The position numbers were made by a program, and so were the translations under genes. The notes beneath the pieces were generated by a model, which was not told the origin of the DNA, ran no database searches, and was given only the letters and a program-made list of their open reading frames with translations. DNA of 64,000 nt, from positions 1 through 64,000 of the forward strand of contig JAHDQO010000010.1 in NCBI GenBank assembly GCA_018433765.1, written 5' to 3'. Positions 34,664 through 43,865 of the stretch are shown here, one piece after another; position 1 is the stretch's first letter; the number at the start of each line of letters is the position of its first letter. The DNA is from Tissierellales bacterium (GTDB lineage: Bacteria; Bacillota; Clostridia; Tissierellales; Sedimentibacteraceae).

Positions 34664-34835
34664 AAAAAGATAAAAGATAAGAGTTAATTGAATTGAGAAA
34701 TGAGAAATGAGAATGGAGAATTAATGGAAGTTTTACTAAAGTAAAACAATTATTAATAAATAAATTTACGAATTATTATGAGTAAATTAACCATAACTAT
34801 TAACTTTTAACTATTAATTTTTATCTTAATAAGTG
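34664..34835. repeat. Intergenic modular repeat 5
   Basis: AGATAAAAGATAAGAGTTAA and GAGAAATGAGAATGGAGAAT modules, AATGGAAGTTTTACTAAAGT, then the core AATAAATAAATTTACGAATT with ATGAGTAAATTAACC and the closing inverse AACTATTAACTTTTAACT. The core is the reverse complement of the core of the repeat at 41.3 kb. Confidence 0.75.
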
Positions 34836-34843
34836 GAGGGTTT

Positions 34844-35566
34844 ATGAAAATATTACCGGAAAGAATACATGAGTCATGGGACAAATTTTTAGATGATGAG
34901 ACATTAGATGAATTGAAAGAAATACAAGATAAAATAGGGCAAAATATAAATCCTGAACATCAAAACGTAATGAGATTCTTACAGAATGATTTATATGCTA
35001 TAAAAGTTGTTATACTTGGACAAGATCCATATCCTGAAAAGGGACGTGCTACTGGAAGATCTTTTGAAGTGGGAGATTTAAAATCTTGGAATGATAAATT
35101 TAGACAAGTATCGTTAAAAAATATTGTTAGACTTATACATAAAAACTACAATAATATAGAAGATTATAATGATATAAAGAAATTTTCCGAGATACAAAAA
35201 GAAATTATAAGTAAAAAATTTAATATATTATCGCCAAAAGAAATATTTGAATGTTGGGAAAAACAAGGTGTATTAATGCTCAATACATATTTAAGTGTTG
35301 AATCAGGAAAATCAGGTAGTCATATTAAAATATGGGATAAGTTCAGCCGTAAATTATTAGAATTCATATCAACTGAAAACAAATGTATTAAGTGGTTTTT
35401 ATGGGGAAAACAAGCTGAATCAGCATCACAACATATAGTATGTGGTAAAAAATATATAAGCAGACATCCTATGATGTGTTCGTCAAAATATGAAGATGAT
35501 TTCTTAAGAAATAATTGTTTCAAAGAAACTATGAATGAAATTAATTGGTTGGGAAAAAAATTATAA
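34844..35566 (+). CDS. ung: Uracil-DNA glycosylase, family 1 (divergent)
   Basis: UDG-superfamily protein of 240 residues. Motif 1 is VVILGQDPYPEKGRATGRSF, which keeps the catalytic Asp and the Tyr that excludes thymine but has Pro where family 1 usually has His. GVLMLNTYLSVE corresponds to the LLLNxxLTV segment, and motif 2 is HPMMCS instead of HPSPLS. These changes mark it as a divergent UNG, and activity is likely but not certain. GGAGGG lies six bases before the ATG. It is separated from the family 4 glycosylase gene only by an intergenic repeat. Confidence 0.8.
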   Translation: MKILPERIHESWDKFLDDETLDELKEIQDKIGQNINPEHQNVMRFLQNDLYAIKVVILGQDPYPEKGRATGRSFEVGDLKSWNDKFRQVSLKNIVRLIHKNYNNIEDYNDIKKFSEIQKEIISKKFNILSPKEIFECWEKQGVLMLNTYLSVESGKSGSHIKIWDKFSRKLLEFISTENKCIKWFLWGKQAESASQHIVCGKKYISRHPMMCSSKYEDDFLRNNCFKETMNEINWLGKKL

Positions 35567-35684
35567 AAAAATTTTAAAATTTCTCTACAGTTGATAATAC
35601 TGAGTTTGATAAAATTATTAAATTATGTAACTATAAGAATTAATCATCAAAGTATAGTAATACAAAGGAGTCAATAGTTTTCTG

Positions 35685-35700
35685 ACAATATGTAGTATGT
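35685..35700 (+). promoter_or_regulatory. NrdR box 1
   Basis: ACAATATGTAGTATGT matches the NrdR-box consensus ACWATATNTWGTNN-like. An identical 16-mer starts 42 bases downstream. Confidence 0.85.
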
Positions 35701-35702
35701 GT

Positions 35703-35731
35703 TTGACTATTTTTCATACTAATGCTACAAT
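35703..35731 (+). promoter_or_regulatory. Sigma-A promoter of nrdJ
   Basis: TTGACT, 17-base spacer, TACAAT. The -10 overlaps the second NrdR box, so repressor binding would block RNA polymerase. Confidence 0.75.
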
Positions 35732-35742
35732 ATGTAGTATGT
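35727..35742 (+). promoter_or_regulatory. NrdR box 2
   Basis: Second exact copy of ACAATATGTAGTATGT, overlapping the -10 element. The 42-base period equals four helical turns, which puts the two boxes on the same DNA face for cooperative NrdR binding. Confidence 0.85.
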
Positions 35743-35787
35743 CAGCGAACTTTTTTATTTATATAACTTTTGAAAGGAGAGGGAGTA

Positions 35788-38142
35788 ATGGCTGAGATAC
35801 TGAAGAGAACAGGCATAGTTGTAGAATTTCAGGGGGAGAAAATAACAAATGCAATAATAAAAGCTATGAATGAAACTAAACAAGGTGCAGATGAAGATCT
35901 TGCACATCAAATCACTGAGCAAATAAGAAAGCAAATTAGTAAAAGGAAAACACCTACTCAAGTCGAAGAAATCCAAGACATGGTAGAAGACAAACTTATG
36001 GAAAGCGTAAGAAAAGATGTAGCAAAAAGATATATACTGTATAGATATGAACGTGATAAATCAAGAGATGCAAGAAAAAGACGTGATGGAAGACTATTAA
36101 GTGAAGAATTTATTAGTAAATATAAACATAGAAAAACTCCACTAAAGCAATTAGGCAGTTTTGTATATTATAGAACATATTCTAGATGGCTTCCAGAAGA
36201 AAGAAGAAGAGAATACTGGTGGGAAACTGTAAGAAGAGCTGTTGAATATAACTGCAGTTTAGTACCAACTACAAAAGAGGAAGCAGAGCAATTATATGAT
36301 AATATATTTAATCTAAGACAATTTCTTTCAGGAAGAACATTTTGGGTAGGAGGAACATCTGTTGCATCTAACTATCCGATGGCTAATTTCAATTGTGCGT
36401 TTGAAGTTATTGATAATTTCCATGCATTTAGAGATTTATTTTACTTGCTAATGATTGGTTCAGGAGTAGGTATAAGAATACTTAAAGATGATGTAGCAAA
36501 ACTTCCTAAAGTGAGGACTAATTTTGAAATAATACATGAAGATTATTCACCTATTATTAATTCTAAAAGAGAGGATAATACTGGTATAGAGTTTTATCAC
36601 AATAATACAGTTAAAATAGCAGTTGGAGACAGCAAGGAAGGTTGGGTTCAATCTCTTAATTTCTTTTTCAATATTATTTATAGCAGTGAATATAGAAACA
36701 TAAAAACAATAGTAATAAATTATGATAATGTAAGACCAAAAGGAGAACTACTTAAAACATTTGGAGGTACTGCAAGTGGACATAATAGTTTAAAAAATAT
36801 GTTTACTAAAATTGATAAAGTGATAAAAAAACGTGGTACTATTAAAGATAGAGAAAGATTTAAATTAAAGCCTATAGATTGTCTTGATATAGCAAATATA
36901 ATTGGTGAAAATGTTGTTGTAGGAGGAGTACGAAGAACAGCTGAGATAGTACTCATAGATAATGATGATCAAGAATGTATAGAAGCTAAAAATAATTTAT
37001 ATAAACAAATAGATGGACAGTGGATAGTAGACAAAGATATTATACATAGACAAATGAGTAATAATTCAATTTATTATAAAGAAAGACCTACTAGAGATCA
37101 ACTACATTGGCAGATAGAACAAATGAGATACTCAGGTGAACCAGGTTGGGTTAATGAAACAGCTGGTAAAAAAAGAAGAGAAAACATGAATGGAGTAAAT
37201 CCATGTGGAGAAATATTGCTTGACTCTAATGGATTGTGTAATCTTACTACTATTAATGTATATTCATTTGTTAAAGAAGATGGTTCTTTAGATTTGGATG
37301 GATTATTAAATGCACAAAGATTATCAGTAAGAGCTGCATATCGTATGACCTGTGTAGAACTTGAAATTCCAGATTGGGATGCAGTTCAGCAGAGAGATAA
37401 ACTAACTGGTTGTTCATTAACTGGATGGCAGGATATGGTTAATGCAGCCAATATGAGCAAAAAAGAACAAGCAATGCTATTAAGAAAGCTTAGAAAAGTT
37501 GCAAATGAAGAGGCTTCTAGATATTCTAATGAAATTGGTGAAGGTAAGCCATTACTTGTTACTACAGTTAAACCAGAAGGTACACTTTCTCAACTACCTG
37601 TAGTTTCAAGCGGTGTACATTATTCACATTCACCATATTATGTTAGAAGAGTTAGAATAAATGCTCATGATCCGTTAGTTAAAGTATGTGAAGAATTACA
37701 TTACCCTATATATCCAGAGGTTGGTCAAGATTGGGATACATGTACTACAAAAGTTATTGAATTCCCAGTTAAAGCTCCAGTAGGAAAAACAAAATATGAA
37801 ATTAGTGCATTAGAACAACTTGAAAATTATAAGTTATTTATGGAAAATTATGTAGACCACAACTGTTCTATAACTGTTCATGTTAGGCAAGATGAATGGG
37901 AAACAGTTGAACAGTGGGTTTGGGACAACTGGGATGATATAGTAGCACTATCATTTCTGTCATTGGATGATAATTTTTATGATTTACTTCCATATGAATC
38001 AATAACAGAAGATGAGTATAATAGAAGGGTTAAGCAGATGAAGCCATTTATTCCTTCATTATTAAGTAAATATGAAACACACGAAACAGAGTTTGATATA
38101 GGGACAGAAGGCTGTGAAAATGGCATATGTCCTATACGATAG
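35788..38142 (+). CDS. nrdJ: Adenosylcobalamin-dependent ribonucleoside reductase (class II)
   Basis: Class II ribonucleotide reductase of 784 residues. It makes deoxyribonucleotides with a B12 radical and needs no oxygen. An N-terminal ATP-cone (KRTGIVVEFQGEKITNAI) is followed by the catalytic barrel with NFNCAFEVI, the active-site loop GVNPCGEIL and the downstream TVKPEGTLSQLPVVSSG. A C-terminal redox pair is seen in CENGICPIR. The ATG at 35788 follows GGAGAGGG; an upstream in-frame TTG lies before that site. No cobalamin riboswitch is visible; control is by the paired NrdR boxes. Confidence 0.93.
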   Translation: MAEILKRTGIVVEFQGEKITNAIIKAMNETKQGADEDLAHQITEQIRKQISKRKTPTQVEEIQDMVEDKLMESVRKDVAKRYILYRYERDKSRDARKRRDGRLLSEEFISKYKHRKTPLKQLGSFVYYRTYSRWLPEERRREYWWETVRRAVEYNCSLVPTTKEEAEQLYDNIFNLRQFLSGRTFWVGGTSVASNYPMANFNCAFEVIDNFHAFRDLFYLLMIGSGVGIRILKDDVAKLPKVRTNFEIIHEDYSPIINSKREDNTGIEFYHNNTVKIAVGDSKEGWVQSLNFFFNIIYSSEYRNIKTIVINYDNVRPKGELLKTFGGTASGHNSLKNMFTKIDKVIKKRGTIKDRERFKLKPIDCLDIANIIGENVVVGGVRRTAEIVLIDNDDQECIEAKNNLYKQIDGQWIVDKDIIHRQMSNNSIYYKERPTRDQLHWQIEQMRYSGEPGWVNETAGKKRRENMNGVNPCGEILLDSNGLCNLTTINVYSFVKEDGSLDLDGLLNAQRLSVRAAYRMTCVELEIPDWDAVQQRDKLTGCSLTGWQDMVNAANMSKKEQAMLLRKLRKVANEEASRYSNEIGEGKPLLVTTVKPEGTLSQLPVVSSGVHYSHSPYYVRRVRINAHDPLVKVCEELHYPIYPEVGQDWDTCTTKVIEFPVKAPVGKTKYEISALEQLENYKLFMENYVDHNCSITVHVRQDEWETVEQWVWDNWDDIVALSFLSLDDNFYDLLPYESITEDEYNRRVKQMKPFIPSLLSKYETHETEFDIGTEGCENGICPIR

Positions 38143-38179
38143 AGGCGTTTAAAACAGCTTTGTTTATTATATATATGTA

Positions 38180-38216
38180 AAAGAAAGATTTAATAATTAA
38201 TCTTTCTTTTTTTTTA
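38180..38216 (+). terminator. Terminator after nrdJ
   Basis: Stem AAGAAAGATT / AATCTTTCTT followed by a long T-run. Strong rho-independent terminator. Confidence 0.88.
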
Positions 38217-38378
38217 TCTTAAGTAAATGATTTTACTCTGAATGTGTTTAAATTAGTTAGAAAATGGTATATATATTATATTAGGTGATTAAATATCAAG
38301 CAAAACTTTATATTGTTAACTATAAAACTTAGTTAAGATTTCATAACCATATTATGTATTAGTATAGGAGGGACATAA

Positions 38379-39455
38379 ATGAGATTTGTACCTACCTATT
38401 GTTTAAGAGAAGGTATGATTGTTGGAAAAAGCATTTATAATCAAAATGGTAGTGTTATAATCGCTAGAAATACAAAAATAGAGAAATCATATATAGATAG
38501 AATACAAAAATTTGGGTTTGTGGGAATATATATTATAGATAGTTGTTCGCATGATATTGAAATAAAAAATGTTATTGATGAAAATTTACGAATGAAGGCT
38601 GTTCAAAGTGTTAAAAAAACTTTTGTCGTATCTGAAGGTAAAAAAGAAATACCTAAAGAGTGTGTAAAAGAATCAAAATTATTGATTGAAAATATAGTTG
38701 ATGATATATTGAAAAATAAAAATATAATGGTAAATATTATTGATTTGAAATCGTTTGATGATTATACTTATTTCCATTGTACAAACGTAGCTACCTTATC
38801 TATTGTTATGGGAGCTACTCTTGGTTTGAGCAAAAGCAAATTGTCTGAATTAGGGTTTGGAGCATTGTTACATGATATAGGAAAAGTTTTTATTAAAAAA
38901 GAAATAATTAATAAAGAAGGCAAACTGACGAATGAAGAATATAAGATAATACAAAATCATTCGAGGCTTGGTTATAATTATTTAAAAAGAAATAAAGATA
39001 TATCTACAAATGCAAAATATGGTGTATTGCAGCATCACGAAAAATATAACGGCACAGGTTATCCAAATAAGATAGTAGGTAACAAAATTTCTTTATATGG
39101 AAGGATAATATCAATTGCAGATGTATATGATGCATTAACATCTGATAGACCATATAGAAAGGCTCTTCTTCCATCTGAAGCTATTGAATATATTATGGCA
39201 AATGGAGGCAGTATGTTTGATACTGAATTAATTAAAGTATTTGTAACTAAAATAGCTCCTTACCCTGTAGGTATGAGTGTTAAGCTTAGCAATGGTATGG
39301 TAGGAATTGTATATAAAAATTATGAAGATGCTATCATAAGACCTAAAATAAGAATTATTAAGAATAAATTAAATAAAAATATTGAACCATTTATGGTTGA
39401 CTTACGCAATGATAAAGAATACATAAGTGCAACTATTGTTGAAATTGTTGGATAA
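38379..39455 (+). CDS. HD-GYP domain phosphodiesterase
   Basis: Protein of 358 residues. The N-terminal 100 residues resemble the small domain often preceding HD-GYP. The HD-GYP domain has HDIGK near 166, a second His in QNHSRLGY, QHHEKYNGTGYPNK as the GYP signature and IADVYDALTSDRPYRKAL. Members hydrolyse cyclic di-GMP. The signature has Asn-Gly-Thr-Gly-Tyr-Pro where DGxGYP is usual, a tolerated variant. GGAGGG lies seven bases before the ATG. It is a single-gene unit converging with the hydrogenase operon. Confidence 0.87.
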   Translation: MRFVPTYCLREGMIVGKSIYNQNGSVIIARNTKIEKSYIDRIQKFGFVGIYIIDSCSHDIEIKNVIDENLRMKAVQSVKKTFVVSEGKKEIPKECVKESKLLIENIVDDILKNKNIMVNIIDLKSFDDYTYFHCTNVATLSIVMGATLGLSKSKLSELGFGALLHDIGKVFIKKEIINKEGKLTNEEYKIIQNHSRLGYNYLKRNKDISTNAKYGVLQHHEKYNGTGYPNKIVGNKISLYGRIISIADVYDALTSDRPYRKALLPSEAIEYIMANGGSMFDTELIKVFVTKIAPYPVGMSVKLSNGMVGIVYKNYEDAIIRPKIRIIKNKLNKNIEPFMVDLRNDKEYISATIVEIVG

Positions 39456-39462
39456 TTATTAA

Positions 39463-41211
39463 TTAAATTTTTTCTTTAGCAGTATAATAAGTATGAAGTA
39501 AATCATGTGATTTATGACCTAGTGGTTTACCAAGGTATTCTTCATATAATTTTATTATATAAGGATTTTCATGTGATTTACGTATAGCTTTATTTTTATC
39601 CTCATTGTAAATAGCTTGCTGGCGTTTTTTTATAATCTCTATATTACCATGGTGATAAGGCTGACCTCCACCTCCAATACAGCCTCCAGGACATGCCATT
39701 ATTTCAATGGCATGATATTTTGATTTACCATCTCTAATATCTTCAAGCAGTTTTCTTGCATTACCTAAACCATGTGCTATTCCAATGTTTAAGTCAATAT
39801 CATTTATTTTAACAGTTCCTTCTCGAATTCCTTCCATACCTCTTAATTGAGTAAATTCAACATGTTCGAGTTCTTTACCCGTCATCCATTCATAAGCTGT
39901 ACGTATTGCTGCCTCAATTACACCTCCAGTAGTACCAAAAATAACTGAAGCACCTGTACTTTCACCTAAAGGATTATCAAATTCACTATCTGGTAAAGTA
40001 TTAAAATTTATACCTGCTTCTTTTAGCATTGAACCAAGTTCGCGTGTTGTTATTACTATATCTACGTTATTTGCATCATCTTTTGTAAGCTCAGGTCTTT
40101 TGGCTTCAGCCTTTTTAGCAAGACAAGGCATTACAGAAACTACTACAATTTTATCAGGGTCAATATTGTTTTTTTCAGCATAATATGTTTTTGCAATTGT
40201 ACCAAACATAATATGAGGCGATTTACAAGTTGAAGGTACATCTAAAAGTTCTGGGAACTGATGTTCAATAAATTTAACCCATGCAGGACAGCAGCTAGTT
40301 AGCATTGGAAGTCTACCATTGTTTTCAAGGCGATTTATTAATTCACTTGCTTCTTCCATAATAGTTAAATCAGCACTAAAATCTGTATCAAATACTTTAT
40401 CAAATCCCATCATTCTTAAAGCTGTAACCAGTTTTCCAGTTACAATAGTTCCCGCTTCCATACCAAAAAGTTCTCCTATAGCAACTCTTATTGCAGGAGC
40501 TGTTTGAACTATAACATATTTATCAGGATCATTAATAGCATCCCATACTTGGTCTGTATTATTTACTTCTGTTAATGCTGCTGTAGGACAAACAGCTACA
40601 CACTGTCCGCAGTATGTACATGATGATTCAGCCATAGATATGTTAAAAGCAGGACCGACAAAAGAACTAAATCCTCTAGAAATAGCAGACAATATTCCAC
40701 AAGTTTGTACTTCGTTGCACATAGTTTCGCACCTTCTGCACATTATACATTTGTTAGGATTTTTTACTATAGCAAAACTTGAAGTATCTATAGGGAGATC
40801 TATTTTCTCACCTTCCCATTTAATCTCACGTATTCCCAACTCTGCAGCTAAAGCTTGAAGTTCACAATCCATATTTTTAGGACAAGTAAAACACTCATTA
40901 GGATGATTTGAAAGAAGAAGTTCTACTGCTATTCTTCTTGCTCTTATTGCTCGTATAGAATTAGTTCTAATATCCATGCCATCATAAACCTTTGTGACGC
41001 AAGCAGGTACAAGAGTATTTCGTCCTTTTGCTTCTACTATGCATACTCTGCATGATGCTGTTTTGTTAACCATTTTTAGATCATGTAAATCTAAATGACA
41101 GAGTGTTGGTATTTTTACTCCAGCTCTATTTGAAGCTTCTAATATAGTTATACCTTCCGGTACAGTAAGATTTTTGCCGTTAATAGTAATATTTATATTT
41201 TTAAGTGCCAT
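39463..41211 (-). CDS. hndD: [FeFe]-hydrogenase catalytic subunit HndD/HydA
   Basis: Catalytic subunit of about 582 residues of the NAD(P)-linked, probably electron-bifurcating hydrogenase. Domains in order: N-terminal 2Fe-2S ferredoxin fold (CRVCIVEAKG), the His-Cys3 cluster HPNECFTCPKNMDC, two 4Fe-4S clusters (CIMCRRCETMC and CTYCGQCVAVC), then the H-cluster with L1 TSCCPAWVKF, L2 MPCLAKKAEAKR and L3 ACPGGCIGGGGQP. A C-terminal small subunit region follows. The start uses ATG at 41211; an in-frame GTG at 41232 precedes the AAAGG site. The operon order E-like, ferredoxin, F-like, catalytic matches HndA-B-C-D. Confidence 0.93.
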   Translation of the reverse strand: MALKNINITINGKNLTVPEGITILEASNRAGVKIPTLCHLDLHDLKMVNKTASCRVCIVEAKGRNTLVPACVTKVYDGMDIRTNSIRAIRARRIAVELLLSNHPNECFTCPKNMDCELQALAAELGIREIKWEGEKIDLPIDTSSFAIVKNPNKCIMCRRCETMCNEVQTCGILSAISRGFSSFVGPAFNISMAESSCTYCGQCVAVCPTAALTEVNNTDQVWDAINDPDKYVIVQTAPAIRVAIGELFGMEAGTIVTGKLVTALRMMGFDKVFDTDFSADLTIMEEASELINRLENNGRLPMLTSCCPAWVKFIEHQFPELLDVPSTCKSPHIMFGTIAKTYYAEKNNIDPDKIVVVSVMPCLAKKAEAKRPELTKDDANNVDIVITTRELGSMLKEAGINFNTLPDSEFDNPLGESTGASVIFGTTGGVIEAAIRTAYEWMTGKELEHVEFTQLRGMEGIREGTVKINDIDLNIGIAHGLGNARKLLEDIRDGKSKYHAIEIMACPGGCIGGGGQPYHHGNIEIIKKRQQAIYNEDKNKAIRKSHENPYIIKLYEEYLGKPLGHKSHDLLHTYYTAKEKI

Positions 41212-41232
41212 ATTAAAATCTATTCCTTTCAC

Positions 41233-41378
41233 TTATATAGTTGATAGTTGATAGTGTATAGTTGATAGTTAATGGTTAATTTACTCATAATAATTCGTAA
41301 ATTTATTTATTAATAATTGTTTTATGAAAGTAAAACTTCCATTAACTATTAACTATCAATTATCAACTATCAACTATT
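41233..41378. repeat. Intergenic modular repeat 6 inside the hnd operon
   Basis: Ends are inverted copies: AGTTGATAGTTGATAGTG and GATAGTTAATGG against CCATTAACTATTAACTAT and CAATTATCAACTATCAAC. The centre is ATTTACTCATAATAATTCGT with AAATTTATTTATTAATAATT, shared with repeats 5 and 8. It separates hndC and hndD and could fold into a long stem. Confidence 0.8.
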
Positions 41379-41384
41379 TTTATG

Positions 41385-43181
41385 CTATTTTGGTTTTATT
41401 ACTGCGTTGAATCGGCATGCTTCAAAACATGCACCGCATTTAATACATCTGTTTTGATCTATAACATGAGTTTCTTTTAGTTTTCCTGATATGCATTCAA
41501 CAGGACATACTTTTGCACATGCCGTACATCCTACACATTTTTCAGGGTCTATTTTGTATTTTGCAAGTCCCTTACATCTTCCTGTTGGACACACTTTATT
41601 TACAACATGCTGTAAATACTCATCTTTAAAGAATTTCATAGTACTTAGTACAGGATTTGGTGCAGTTTGACCTAATCCGCAAAGAGAGCCGTCTTTTATC
41701 ATATATGACAGTTGTTCTAAGTTTTTAAGATCTTCTTTAGTTCCTTTTCCATCTGTAATTTTAGTTAAAATTTCAAACATTCTCTTAGTTCCTATTCTAC
41801 ATGGAGTACATCTGCCGCATGATTCATCCTGAGTAAATTCAAGATAAAATTTTGCAACATCTACCATACAAGTAGTATCATCCATTACTATCATACCTCC
41901 TGAACCCATCATCGAACCAATAGAACTTAGGCTGTCGTAGTCTATAGGAGTATCAAGATTTTCTTCAGTTATTACTCCTCCTGAAGGTCCTCCTGTTTGT
42001 ACCGCTTTGAATTTTCTATTTCCTTGAATTCCTCCACCTATATCATAAATTATCTCTCTAAATGTAGTTCCCATAGGGACTTCAACAAGACCTACATTGT
42101 TAATTTTACCAGCTAAGGCAAAAACTTTTGTTCCTTTACTTTTTTCTGTTCCAATAGATGAAAACCATTCGTAACCGTTAAGTATAATTGCTGGAATATT
42201 TGCAAAAGTTTCAACATTATTTACGCATGTAGGTTTACCCCACAGTCCTTCTTGAGCAGGATATGGAGGCTTATAATTTGGTTCTCCTCTTTTACCTTCA
42301 GCTGAATTAATAAGAGCAGTTTCCTCTCCACAAACAAAAGCACCTGCACCAAGTTTTATTTCTATATCAAAATTAAAATCAGTTCCAAGAATGTTGTTAC
42401 CTAACAAACCTAATTCTCTTGCCTGTTTAATTGCAATATCTAATCTTTCAATAGCTAAGGGATATTCTGCTCGAATATATATTAGTCCCTTATCAGCTCC
42501 AATAGTATATCCTCCAATAGCCATAGCTTCCAATACGTTGTGTGGATCGCCTTCTAATATGCTTCTATCCATAAAAGCACCGGGATCGCCTTCATCAGCA
42601 TTACAGATAATATATTTTTTATCACTATGATTATTTTTAGTTATTTCCCACTTTATACCTGTAGGAAAACCTCCTCCACCTCGTCCTCTTAAGCCTGATT
42701 TTTTAATAATATCTACAATTTCATCTCTATTCATTTTCGTAATAACTCTACCTAAAGCTTCATAACCACCTACAGCTATGTATTCATAAATGTCTTCTGG
42801 ATTAATGAGACCGCAGTTTCTTAAAGCTATTCTAAACTGTTTTTTATAAAAAGGCATATTTTGATGTTTTTCTATTATTCTTTTGCTATTAGGTTCTTTA
42901 TAAAGAAGTCTTTTTACAATTCTACCTTTTATAATATGTTCATTTACTATTTCTTCAGCATCTTTTTTATTTACTTTAACGTAAAAAACATTATCTGGCT
43001 CAATTTTTACTATTGGACCTTGTTCACAAAATCCAAAGCAGCCAGTTTTTATAATTTTAACTTCTTTATCATATCCTGCAGAAGTAATGAGTTTTTTAAA
43101 TTTATTATAAACATCTAAGCTTGCTGATGAAACACATCCAGTACCACCGCATACTAATATATTTGTTCTGTAAACAGTCAT
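41385..43181 (-). CDS. hndC: Hydrogenase NuoF-like subunit HndC/HydB
   Basis: NADH-binding, FMN-containing subunit of 598 residues. The N-terminus is a thioredoxin-like 2Fe-2S domain (CGGTGC, KTGCFGFCEQGP). The NuoF core has GLRGRGGGGFPTG and KYIICNADEGDPGAF for FMN/NADH, the 4Fe-4S motif ESCGRCTPCRIGT and a C-terminal pair of 4Fe-4S clusters (CVGCTACAKVCP, CIKCGACFEAC). It passes electrons between NAD(P)H, flavin and the catalytic subunit. GGGAG precedes the ATG. Confidence 0.93.
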   Translation of the reverse strand: MTVYRTNILVCGGTGCVSSASLDVYNKFKKLITSAGYDKEVKIIKTGCFGFCEQGPIVKIEPDNVFYVKVNKKDAEEIVNEHIIKGRIVKRLLYKEPNSKRIIEKHQNMPFYKKQFRIALRNCGLINPEDIYEYIAVGGYEALGRVITKMNRDEIVDIIKKSGLRGRGGGGFPTGIKWEITKNNHSDKKYIICNADEGDPGAFMDRSILEGDPHNVLEAMAIGGYTIGADKGLIYIRAEYPLAIERLDIAIKQARELGLLGNNILGTDFNFDIEIKLGAGAFVCGEETALINSAEGKRGEPNYKPPYPAQEGLWGKPTCVNNVETFANIPAIILNGYEWFSSIGTEKSKGTKVFALAGKINNVGLVEVPMGTTFREIIYDIGGGIQGNRKFKAVQTGGPSGGVITEENLDTPIDYDSLSSIGSMMGSGGMIVMDDTTCMVDVAKFYLEFTQDESCGRCTPCRIGTKRMFEILTKITDGKGTKEDLKNLEQLSYMIKDGSLCGLGQTAPNPVLSTMKFFKDEYLQHVVNKVCPTGRCKGLAKYKIDPEKCVGCTACAKVCPVECISGKLKETHVIDQNRCIKCGACFEACRFNAVIKPK

Positions 43182-43197
43182 AAATAACTCCCTTTTC

Positions 43198-43258
43198 TAA
43201 GATAAAAGTGTAAAGCTTCCATAACTATTAACTATTAACTTTTCACTTTTATCTTTTA
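43198..43258. repeat. Intergenic modular repeat 7 (short)
   Basis: AAGATAAAAGTGTAAAGCTT CCATAAC then the inverse module TTAACTTTTCACTTTTATCT. A reduced copy that keeps only outer modules, between hndB and hndC. Confidence 0.6.
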
Positions 43259-43260
43259 TC

Positions 43261-43659
43261 TTATAATTGTTTTGCTCTTTCAAAATCTATATCTAAGGTG
43301 TATTTTTTAATTGCTTTACCTTTAATGATGTGTGAATTAAATATTTCAATAGCTCTATCTTTATCGACTTTTCCATATATAACAGGTTTTTGTCCGGGTA
43401 TATTTACTTGAATAATGGGTTCAGAGTGGCAGTATCCTATACAGCCTACAGGTACTATTTTTACATTTTTTATATTCTTTTTAGAAACTTCTTCTGCTAA
43501 TGTGTTAAGTATTTCTCTAGCTCCTGATGCTATACCACATGTAGCCATGCCTATTAAAATTTCAATATTATCTCCTTCATTACCTTGATTTCTCAAATCT
43601 ATTTTTTTTATAGAATTCTCACGTATTTTTCTTAATTCATCCAAAGACTTAATGCCCAT
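43261..43659 (-). CDS. hndB: 2Fe-2S thioredoxin-like subunit HndB
   Basis: Protein of 132 residues with the thioredoxin-like ferredoxin fold: MATCGIASGAREIL and VGCIGYCHSEPIIQ provide four cysteines for one 2Fe-2S cluster. It corresponds to HndB, the accessory electron-transfer subunit in HndABCD hydrogenases. An in-frame GTG at 43674 includes the GGAGGAGG ribosome site, so ATG at 43659 is used. Confidence 0.9.
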   Translation of the reverse strand: MGIKSLDELRKIRENSIKKIDLRNQGNEGDNIEILIGMATCGIASGAREILNTLAEEVSKKNIKNVKIVPVGCIGYCHSEPIIQVNIPGQKPVIYGKVDKDRAIEIFNSHIIKGKAIKKYTLDIDFERAKQL

Positions 43660-43673
43660 AATAACCTCCTCCA

Positions 43674-43862
43674 CTTATATAGTTGATAGTGTATAATTGA
43701 TAATTAAATGATGATTTACTCATAATAATTCGTAAATCTATTTATTAATAATTGTTTTTCTGCTTTACATAAGTAAAGCTTCCATAACTTTACACTTCTC
43801 ACTTTTAACTTTTATCTATTTTGTTTTACGTAGCAAAACTTCCATTAACTATCAACTGTCAA
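43674..43862. repeat. Intergenic modular repeat 8
   Basis: TATAGTTGATAGTGTATAAT, the core ATTTACTCATAATAATTCGT with AATCTATTTATTAATAATTG, two CTTTAC..GTAAAG mini-hairpins and the closing TTAACTATCAACTGTCAATT. It lies between hndA and hndB, so all three gaps of the operon hold this repeat family. Confidence 0.78.
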
Positions 43863-43865
43863 TTA

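Noticed and set aside
35567-35770. Cobalamin riboswitch upstream of the B12-dependent reductase
   Set aside because: No B12-box-like conserved segment is visible; the gap is short and is occupied by NrdR boxes and a promoter.
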